From Atlantibacter subterraneus (GTDB lineage Bacteria > Pseudomonadota > Gammaproteobacteria > Enterobacterales > Enterobacteriaceae): 64,000 nucleotides of DNA. Where the stretch lies: the NCBI RefSeq assembly GCF_007570865.1, contig NZ_VLPS01000007.1:186001-250000 (forward strand), read 5' to 3'. A program made the position numbers and the translations under genes. Each line of letters opens with the position of its first letter. Position 1 is the first letter of the stretch. The notes beneath the pieces are model-generated. The model ran no database searches. It was not told where the DNA came from and saw only the letters and a list, made by a program, of their open reading frames with translations. Of this stretch, positions 58,144 to 64,000 are shown one piece after another.

Positions 58144-58542
58144 TTACGACAGGGCATCCTCTTTGCCGCTGTAGCGCGGCAGGCTTACCACCGGATAGGT
58201 AAAGCTCTCTTCAACCCGGCAGCGCTCCGGCTTTTTCTGGTCGGCATAAATAATGAACCAGCGCTCATTCTCCGGGAAATAGACCACATCATCGCCATTG
58301 CGAAACGAATAGGTTTGGTAACGCACGCCCGATTGGGTGTGATCTTTATGCGCGCCAGAAGCAATCTGAAAATGTTTGCCCCACTGCATGGTGGTGAGGT
58401 GATATTTAAAAAAGGAGATCAGTACATTCTGGCGGGTCAGGCAGTCGAGCCGCACCGCTTCGCCCGCATACGCGGCGGAAAAAGGAAAGACGAGGGAAAT
58501 AAACAGCAGGACTGGGGACAATGACATTTTCAATTTTTGCAT
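58144..58542 (-). CDS. Hypothetical secreted protein
   Basis: A 132-residue protein with a signal peptide (VLLFISLVFPFSAAYA). The mature part has two Cys (RLDCLTRQN and ERCRVEES) that could form one disulfide, and many aromatics (YFPENERWFIIYA), suggesting a small beta-rich periplasmic fold. The start could be residue 1 or the Met at residue 6. I do not recognise the family; in E. coli acnB is followed directly by yacL, so this gene is extra here. Confidence 0.7.
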   Translation of the reverse strand: MQKLKMSLSPVLLFISLVFPFSAAYAGEAVRLDCLTRQNVLISFFKYHLTTMQWGKHFQIASGAHKDHTQSGVRYQTYSFRNGDDVVYFPENERWFIIYADQKKPERCRVEESFTYPVVSLPRYSGKEDALS

Positions 58543-58715
58543 AACTGATTACGATTTAAGGCCTTAAGAAGATACTCAGGATAGCACAGCCATCCCGGCT
58601 GGCTTTTTTCTTGATACCTCTGCCCGCCGCGCTGTTTTTCTTGCGCCGTGCTGCGATAATTACAGATAAGAAGATTCGGGCGCAGTTTGCCCGGCGTGTA
58701 GCAGAGGAAAACACT

Positions 58716-59078
58716 ATGGATCATGAATTTCTGCGCGACGTTACCGGTACGGTGAGAGTACGCATGTCGATGGGCCATGAAGCGATTGGCCACTGGTTTA
58801 ATGAAGAAGTTAAAGAGAACCTGGCGCTGCTGGAGGAAGTGGAGCAGGCAGCGCAGTCGGTCATCGGCAGCGAACGTCAATGGCAAAGAGCCGGGCATGA
58901 ATACACGCTGTGGCTGGATGGCGAAGAAGTCATGGTGCGCGCCAATCAGCTGGCCTTCTCTGGCGATGAAATGGAGGAGGGGATGAGCTATTACGATGAA
59001 GAGAGCCTGTCGCTGTGCGGCGTGGAGGATTTTCTTCAGGTGCTGCGCGCCTATCGTGAATTTATTCAGCAAAAATAG
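58716..59078 (+). CDS. yacL: YacL family protein (UPF0231)
   Basis: A 120-residue acidic protein beginning [20 protein letters not shown], with [20 protein letters not shown] and [18 protein letters not shown], almost collinear with E. coli YacL. Function unknown. The ATG at 58716 has GAGGAAA before it; the open frame upstream is not conserved. In E. coli yacL lies between acnB and speD; here a TRAP operon has been inserted after it. Confidence 0.93.
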   Translation: MDHEFLRDVTGTVRVRMSMGHEAIGHWFNEEVKENLALLEEVEQAAQSVIGSERQWQRAGHEYTLWLDGEEVMVRANQLAFSGDEMEEGMSYYDEESLSLCGVEDFLQVLRAYREFIQQK

Positions 59079-59558
59079 CGTCAGGTAACTGTCAGACGCT
59101 GTTTGATCATCGGGCTTGCTGACTGCCACTGCGGCCGTCAGCGGCTATCTTTGGCCGACTTTCCTGGCCGTATTCAACCTGCTGCGCGCTTTCCCGGGTT
59201 TTGCCCATCATTTTTTCATATTGTACTTTTTGGTTTTTTTATTAGTGCATTTGCCTGCGTTGCCTGCACGTTATTTATTAATTGAGTTATTAAGGTTAAA
59301 TGGGTTGATTTTGTGTTAATGAAATATGATTAACAGAATTGATATTGGTTTTTCCGAGTTATTTAAAAGAAAAAAACGAATGGTTTTTTATTAGTCATCT
59401 AATTGTTTCCTGAGTTGTTTTCAATAATTAAGAGTATCCTCACAACTTTTATAAAATGCTGTTTCATAAAATTCTTAATGAGATGCCGATCTGTTTTTTT
59501 TACCTGCGATTAGGTATGTTGTCAGCAATTCGGAGTATTTATAAAAAAGGATATCGAA
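59079..59558. other. yacL-dctP intergenic region with palindrome
   Basis: 480 bp, AT-rich from 59210 onward. A weak hairpin (AGCGTC / GACGCT) follows yacL. A dyad TGTTAAT-N8-ATTAACA lies at 59314-59335, a plausible operator. The rest probably carries the TRAP operon promoter. No gene with a convincing ribosome site was seen. Confidence 0.6.
59314..59335. promoter_or_regulatory. Inverted repeat upstream of the TRAP operon
   Basis: TGTTAAT and ATTAACA arms of seven bases are separated by eight bases, 224 bases before the dctP start. Perfect symmetry in AT-rich DNA suggests, but does not prove, a regulator site. Confidence 0.4.
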
Positions 59559-60557
59559 ATGAAATTGAAAAAAATTGCGACGCAAATGATTCTCGCATTG
59601 CCTCTGGCTACTCTGGCCTTTTCATCCGCAGCCATGGAGAAGGTGACGCTGAAATTAGCTCATAATCTTGATACCTCCCATATTGTGCATCAAACCTGGG
59701 CTCAAATGGCTAAGGATCTTGAAACCGAATCGGGCGGCAAAATGAAGCTGCGTATTTATCCTGGTGGCCAAATGGGCGGCCCACGCGAGACGCTGGAATT
59801 ATTGCAGAATGGCGCGCTGGATATGACAAAAGCCATGGCAAATGAATTAGAAGCGTTTACCCCTGCCTATTCTATTTTCAGTCTGCCGTATTTATTCAAA
59901 AGCGATGCGCATTTCAAGGCGGTGATCCATGGTGCGGTAGGTAAAGAAATGATGGAAGAAATCAAACAAAAAGGTTTCTTCCCTGTCGCCGCATATGTGG
60001 GCGGAACCCGGAGTTTCTATGCTAAAAAAGCGATTCATTCTCCTGCGGATATGAAAGGAATGAAAATCCGCGTTATTACCACGCCGACAACCATTAAATT
60101 TATCGAACTGTTAGGCGCTTCGCCGGTGTCGATCCCCTTCGGTGAGGTCTATACCGCATTGCAGCAAGGCGTGATTGATGGCGCAGAAAATAACGAGCCC
60201 TCCTACGTTCAGACGCGTCATGTTGAAGTTGCGAAATTCTACTCGGATAACCAGCATTCTGCCGTACCCGACTATTTGATTGTGTCTAATAAGGCCTGGG
60301 CGCGTCTCAGTGATGAGCATAAAGCGGTGCTGGAAAAAGTATTTAGAAAATCTGAACAAAACCAAATGAAAGCCTGGGATGAATTGGTCCTGGAGTCTAA
60401 AAAAGAAGCAGAAAAGGCCAGCGCTACGTTTATTGAAGTTGATAAAGAGCCCTTCCGCGCGGCCTTACGTCCACTATACGACGAATTTAAAAACGATCCC
60501 GCTCGTGGTCCGTGGATCACAAAAGTAGAAGAAGTCGCAAAAGAAATTTCTCAATAA
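59559..60557 (+). CDS. dctP: TRAP transporter periplasmic binding protein (DctP family)
   Basis: A 332-residue secreted protein with signal peptide (LALPLATLAFSSAAM). The mature protein opens KVTLKLAHNLDTSHIVHQ; the conserved Arg that binds the substrate carboxylate is in MKIRVITTPT (about residue 171) and EVYTALQQGVIDGAENN is the family signature. The ligand is an organic acid but could be a C4-dicarboxylate, sugar acid or keto acid. AAGGAT precedes the start. First gene of the dctPQM-type operon. Confidence 0.9.
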   Translation: MKLKKIATQMILALPLATLAFSSAAMEKVTLKLAHNLDTSHIVHQTWAQMAKDLETESGGKMKLRIYPGGQMGGPRETLELLQNGALDMTKAMANELEAFTPAYSIFSLPYLFKSDAHFKAVIHGAVGKEMMEEIKQKGFFPVAAYVGGTRSFYAKKAIHSPADMKGMKIRVITTPTTIKFIELLGASPVSIPFGEVYTALQQGVIDGAENNEPSYVQTRHVEVAKFYSDNQHSAVPDYLIVSNKAWARLSDEHKAVLEKVFRKSEQNQMKAWDELVLESKKEAEKASATFIEVDKEPFRAALRPLYDEFKNDPARGPWITKVEEVAKEISQ

Positions 60558-60565
60558 GGAACACA

Positions 60566-60590
60566 TAAAGGCGGCAATGCCGCCTTTATT
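60566..60590 (+). terminator. Intra-operon hairpin between dctP and dctQ
   Basis: A perfect 11-bp stem ATAAAGGCGGC / GCCGCCTTTAT with loop AAT. Such hairpins often protect the binding-protein mRNA or attenuate read-through, giving more binding protein than membrane subunits. Confidence 0.7.
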
Positions 60591-60603
60591 CAGGGAGTGT
60601 CCT

Positions 60604-61125
60604 ATGGATATCGAAAAATATAAAAGGCCAATTGATCGCTTACTGGCGATGTTTTCCATTTTTGTCATGGTGATGTTAGTAGTTTGCGTCGTATGGCAGG
60701 TATTTAGTCGCTATGTTTTATCACAGCCAAGTACGTCGACGGACGAATTAGCGCGTTTCAGTATGATCTGGGTGGGCTTACTGGGCGCAGCATTTGCTGT
60801 GGGTAAACGCCGTCATTTGAGTATTGATTTATTCACTGCTGAACTCACAGGCATCCGGAAATTAATCAATCAGCTGTTTATTGATGGCTGCGTTTTTCTC
60901 TTCGCTGCCTGCGCAATGGTCTGGGGCGGAATGGCGCTTTTAATGAGTGTTTTTAAATCAGGTCAACTTTCGCCAGCACTGCAAATGCCCATGGCCTATG
61001 TCTATGTTGTGTTACCGATTAGCGGGCTACTGATATGTTGGTATAGCGCGTTGTATATGTTGGACACCCTTACCCGCCATGCAAATGCATCATCTTTACC
61101 AGAAATTGAAGGAGGAAAATCCTGA
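60604..61125 (+). CDS. dctQ: TRAP transporter small membrane subunit (DctQ family)
   Basis: A 173-residue membrane protein with four hydrophobic segments (MFSIFVMVMLVVCVVWQVFS, WVGLLGAAFAVGK, LFIDGCVFLFAACAMVW, YVYVVLPISGLLICWY). The family motif QVFSRYVLSQPSTSTDELARF is present. It partners with DctM. ATG 60604 has CAGGGAG before it. Its stop overlaps the dctM start by one base (TGATG). Confidence 0.9.
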   Translation: MDIEKYKRPIDRLLAMFSIFVMVMLVVCVVWQVFSRYVLSQPSTSTDELARFSMIWVGLLGAAFAVGKRRHLSIDLFTAELTGIRKLINQLFIDGCVFLFAACAMVWGGMALLMSVFKSGQLSPALQMPMAYVYVVLPISGLLICWYSALYMLDTLTRHANASSLPEIEGGKS

Positions 61126-62426
61126 TGGACTGGACGCTTACACTGGTTATGTTTGGCTCGTTTTTCCTGCTCGTTTTTGCTGGCGTACCTATCTCTTTCT
61201 CAATTGGACTCGCGACCCTTGCCGCGGGGGCGATGATGCTGCCGTTCGAAACTATCCTGACGGTTATCAGCCAGAAAATGGCTACCGGTCTCGACAGTTT
61301 TTCACTGTTGGCGATCCCGTTCTTTTTTCTCGCCGGGACACTGATGAATAGCGGCGGCATTGCACAACGTTTGATCAATTTATCTCAGGTATTAGTGGGC
61401 CGTGTACCCGGTTCGCTCGGCCATGTGAACGTAATGGCCAACATGATGTTTGGTTCTATTTCCGGCTCTGCTGTCGCTGCGGCAGTCGCGGTGGGTGGGA
61501 CCATGGCACCAATGCAGAAAAAAGCGGGTTACGATCCGGCATATTCAGCGGCAATCAACGTGACTTCCTGTATTTCGGGGCTGTTGATTCCTCCTTCTAA
61601 CGTTCTCATTATCTATGCGCTCACGGCGGGTGGTATTTCTGTCGCTACGCTCTTTATGGCAGGCTACGTACCAGGCATTTTGATGGGCCTGAGTGTGATG
61701 CTGGTTGCGGGCTTTATTGCAAAACGTCGTGGTTATCCGGTAACGGAACGTCCGACCCTGGGCCTGGTGTTACGGGTATTCTGGGAAGCGCTGCCCAGCC
61801 TGATGCTGGTCGTCGTTGTGATGGGCGGGATTTTAGGCGGTATTTTCACGGCGACCGAAGCCTCCGCAATTGCCGTTGTTTATACCTTTATTTTGTCAGT
61901 GGTGATTTATCGCCAGGTTAAACTGAAAGATCTCCCGGCTATTCTGTTGGATTCTGTTATTACTACGGCTATTGTTCTGCTGTTGATCGGCATTTCAGTA
62001 GGGATGTCCTGGGCAATGACCAATGCCGATATCCCTTACACCATCAGCGAAGGATTGATGGCGGTTTCTGATAATCCGATTGTTATTCTGCTGATCATTA
62101 ACGTCATTCTGTTAATTGTCGGCATCTTTATGGATATGACTCCAGCAGTATTGATCTTTACCCCTATTTTCCTGCCTATCGTCAACGAGTTAGGCATGGA
62201 TCCGGTACACTTTGGTATCATGATGGTATTCAATCTTTGCATTGGTCTATGTACGCCGCCGGTAGGAAGCGCGCTGTTTGTGGGCTGCTCAGTTTCCGGC
62301 GTCAAAATCCAGTCGCTGATTAAACCGATGTTGCCTTTCTTCGCGGTGCTGTTGGTTGCGCTGATGGCGGTGACGTTTATCCCATCCTTGAGCCTGGCTC
62401 TGCCGGGGATGTTTGGTCTGCGTTAA
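61125..62426 (+). CDS. dctM: TRAP transporter large membrane subunit (DctM family)
   Basis: A 433-residue permease with about 12 hydrophobic segments; sodium-driven uptake is known for the family. Signatures: ANMMFGSISGSAVAAAVAVGG, PPSNVLIIYALTAGGISVA and MMVFNLCIGLCTPPVG near the C-terminus. Last gene of the operon. No catabolic enzyme or regulator is adjacent, so the substrate cannot be deduced. Confidence 0.92.
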   Translation: MDWTLTLVMFGSFFLLVFAGVPISFSIGLATLAAGAMMLPFETILTVISQKMATGLDSFSLLAIPFFFLAGTLMNSGGIAQRLINLSQVLVGRVPGSLGHVNVMANMMFGSISGSAVAAAVAVGGTMAPMQKKAGYDPAYSAAINVTSCISGLLIPPSNVLIIYALTAGGISVATLFMAGYVPGILMGLSVMLVAGFIAKRRGYPVTERPTLGLVLRVFWEALPSLMLVVVVMGGILGGIFTATEASAIAVVYTFILSVVIYRQVKLKDLPAILLDSVITTAIVLLLIGISVGMSWAMTNADIPYTISEGLMAVSDNPIVILLIINVILLIVGIFMDMTPAVLIFTPIFLPIVNELGMDPVHFGIMMVFNLCIGLCTPPVGSALFVGCSVSGVKIQSLIKPMLPFFAVLLVALMAVTFIPSLSLALPGMFGLR

Positions 62427-62449
62427 TCGCGAGACATGCGCCCTGTTAT

Positions 62450-62483
62450 AAAAAACGCCTGATGTAATGTGTCAGGCGTTTTT
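62450..62483. terminator. Bidirectional terminator between dctM and speD
   Basis: A 13-bp stem AAAAAACGCCTGA / TCAGGCGTTTTTT with a 8-9 base loop and long T-run, between convergent genes. Confidence 0.92.
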
Positions 62484-62493
62484 TTTATCTGCG

Positions 62494-63288
62494 TTAAATC
62501 GCTGGAATATTACGTCCGTAATAAATCTCGCGCATTTCTTTCCAGAGCATGTCAGTAATGTCTTTACGCTCTTGTTCAGTCAAATCTTCCGGCTTGGTGT
62601 GGAACATGTAGTGCTTCAGATCGAACTCTTTCAGCAGCATCTTGGTGTGGAAGATATTCTCCTGATACACATTCACATCCATCATGTCGTACAGCGCTTT
62701 CATATCTTCAGACATGAAGTTCTGAATCGAATTGATCTCATGGTCAATGAAGTGCTTCATGCCGTTGACGTCGCGGGTAAAGCCGCGCACGCGGTAATCA
62801 ACGGTCACGATATCGGATTCCAGTTGATGGATCAGGTAGTTCAACGCGTTAAGCGGAGAGATCACCCCGCAGGTTGACACTTCAATATCCGCGCGGAAGG
62901 TGCACAGCCCGTTTTCCGGGTGGCTTTCCGGGTAGGTGTGGACGCAGATATGGCTTTTATCCAGGTGGGCCACCACCGCTTCGGGCAATGGGCCGGGGTG
63001 TTCGGTTTTATCGACCAGCTTCGGGTCGACGGGCTCTTCGCTGACCAGAATGGTCACGCTGGCACCCTGAGGCTCGTAATCCTGGCGCGCGATATTCAAC
63101 ACGTTCGCGCCGATGATGGAGCAGGTTTCCGTCAGGATCTCGGTGAGACGGTTTGCGTTATACAGTTCATCGATATAAGCGATGTAGCCATCGCGCTCTT
63201 CCGCCGTTTTGACGTAGCAAATATCGTAGATACAAAAACTCAGGCTTTTGGTCAGGTTATTAAAGCCATGCAGTTTAAGCTTTTTCAA
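62494..63288 (-). CDS. speD: S-adenosylmethionine decarboxylase SpeD
   Basis: A 264-residue proenzyme that cleaves itself between Lys111 and Ser112 ([14 protein letters not shown]) to create the pyruvoyl cofactor. It decarboxylates SAM to supply aminopropyl groups for spermidine. The start codon is TTG at 63288, preceded by the strong ribosome site AAGGAGGTG; this gives the E. coli start ([13 protein letters not shown]). It lies 14 bases after speE. Confidence 0.97.
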   Translation of the reverse strand: MKKLKLHGFNNLTKSLSFCIYDICYVKTAEERDGYIAYIDELYNANRLTEILTETCSIIGANVLNIARQDYEPQGASVTILVSEEPVDPKLVDKTEHPGPLPEAVVAHLDKSHICVHTYPESHPENGLCTFRADIEVSTCGVISPLNALNYLIHQLESDIVTVDYRVRGFTRDVNGMKHFIDHEINSIQNFMSEDMKALYDMMDVNVYQENIFHTKMLLKEFDLKHYMFHTKPEDLTEQERKDITDMLWKEMREIYYGRNIPAI

Positions 63289-63302
63289 TTTTGTTCACCT
63301 CC

Positions 63303-64000
63303 TTAGGATGCCTGGCGAGCCAGCGCGTCGTTCAAGTATTGCGGCAGAGCGAAAGCGGCCGCGTGAATTGCCGGGTTATAGTAGCGGCAGGTTAAACCGG
63401 CGTCGGCAAAGCGCATCTGGATAGTTTTCAGATCGAGCTGGCGCAGCGCGGGGTTATCAGTGGCCCAGGCGAAAGTCATAATGCCGCCGTAGTAGGTCGG
63501 GATCGCTGCCTGGTAAAAACTCACGTCCCCAAAATAGTGGCTGAGTTTACGATGGCTGCCGACGGCTTCGTCCTGCTGTAAAAAGCAGACGCCGTTTTGC
63601 GCCACGAAAATCCCGCCCGGATTCAGCGCACGTTTACAGCCCTGATAAAATTCCGAGGTAAACAGGCTTTCGCCGGGTCCGACAGGGTCGGTGCAATCGG
63701 AAATAATCACATCGAAGGTTTGGGTGGTCTGATTGACGAAGTTAACGCCGTCGTCGATCACCAGCGTGAAACGCGGATCGTCATAGCTTCCGGCGTTATG
63801 GTTGGGTAGATACTGGCGGCAGAACGACACCACGCCCGCGTCGATTTCCACCATGGTGATGGTTTCGACGTTTTTATGGCGCGTTACTTCACGCAGCATT
63901 GCGCCATCGCCGCCGCCGATAATCAGCACGTGCTTTGCGTTGCCGTGTGCCAGCAGCGGTACGTGGGTCATCATTTCGTGATAGATGAACTCATCACGCT
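63303..64000 (-). CDS. speE: Spermidine synthase SpeE (partial, 5' end outside)
   Basis: The visible 232 C-terminal residues, running off the right edge at [16 protein letters not shown], match spermidine synthase, which transfers an aminopropyl group from decarboxylated SAM to putrescine. The SAM-fold motif [19 protein letters not shown], the catalytic Asp in [20 protein letters not shown] and the gate region [13 protein letters not shown] are intact. First gene of the speE-speD operon. About 55 N-terminal residues are missing from the window. Confidence 0.97.
   Translation of the reverse strand, partial: RDEFIYHEMMTHVPLLAHGNAKHVLIIGGGDGAMLREVTRHKNVETITMVEIDAGVVSFCRQYLPNHNAGSYDDPRFTLVIDDGVNFVNQTTQTFDVIISDCTDPVGPGESLFTSEFYQGCKRALNPGGIFVAQNGVCFLQQDEAVGSHRKLSHYFGDVSFYQAAIPTYYGGIMTFAWATDNPALRQLDLKTIQMRFADAGLTCRYYNPAIHAAAFALPQYLNDALARQAS

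Overview
The window is chromosomal DNA from a member of the Enterobacteriaceae that is close to, but not, Escherichia coli. Most genes encode proteins that I recognise as near-full-length matches to E. coli families in familiar local order (exbD-yghA-yqhA-yghX-yghU; tRNA-Phe-yqgA-speC-nupG-mltC-yggX-mutY-trmB-yggL-yggN; mutT-yacG-zapD-coaE-guaC-hofCB-ppdD-nadC-ampDE-aroP-pdhR-aceEF-lpd-yacH-acnB-yacL-speDE). No phage, transposase, integrase, rRNA or CRISPR array was seen. Genus cannot be fixed from the sequence alone.

Layout. 1-5 kb: tail of exbD, yghA, a three-gene cluster of unknown proteins, yqhA, an intact yghX, and yghU. 5-13 kb is accessory: a lipoprotein serine hydrolase, an FAD amine/amino-acid oxidase, an isolated cobQ-cobU pair of the cobalamin pathway, and a large autotransporter with a Pro-rich hexapeptide repeat. 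13-17.6 kb: a lipoprotein hydrolase, then a MetC-like C-S lyase with an amino-acid transporter and a divergent LysR regulator. 17.6-23.5 kb: an uncharacterised GntR-controlled catabolic/uptake operon (RpiB-like isomerase, hydroxyacid dehydrogenase, polar amino-acid-type ABC transporter) beside a DUF2238 membrane protein. A decayed second copy of that membrane gene's 3' end lies on the other side of the operon, next to tRNA-Phe.

24-33.4 kb is core polyamine (speC), nucleoside uptake (nupG), wall turnover (mltC) and DNA repair (mutY) territory. Between yggN and mutT (33.45 kb) the gene order jumps from what is the 66-67 min region in E. coli K-12 to the 2.4 min region. The two breakpoints are almost equidistant from oriC, so a symmetric inversion around the origin is the natural explanation. 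From 33.5 kb to the end the order follows the E. coli 2.4-2.8 min region: coenzyme A and purine genes, the hof/ppdD type IV pilin genes, nadC, ampDE, aroP, the pyruvate dehydrogenase operon with its PdhR operator, yacH, acnB, yacL, speDE. It is interrupted by a DUF2950 gene, small unknown genes and an inserted TRAP transporter operon (dctPQM type).

How the genes work together: PdhR senses pyruvate and controls pdhR-aceEF(-lpd), feeding acetyl-CoA to the TCA cycle in which AcnB acts. SpeC makes putrescine, and SpeD plus SpeE convert it to spermidine. MltC and AmpD/AmpE belong to murein turnover and recycling. The accessory regions mostly hold uptake and catabolic modules whose substrates cannot be read from sequence. 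The best candidates for undescribed biology are the GntR/RpiB/ABC operon, the MetC-like lyase/transporter/LysR module, the three-gene unknown cluster at 1.1-2.6 kb, and small leader or RNA elements upstream of speC and acnB.
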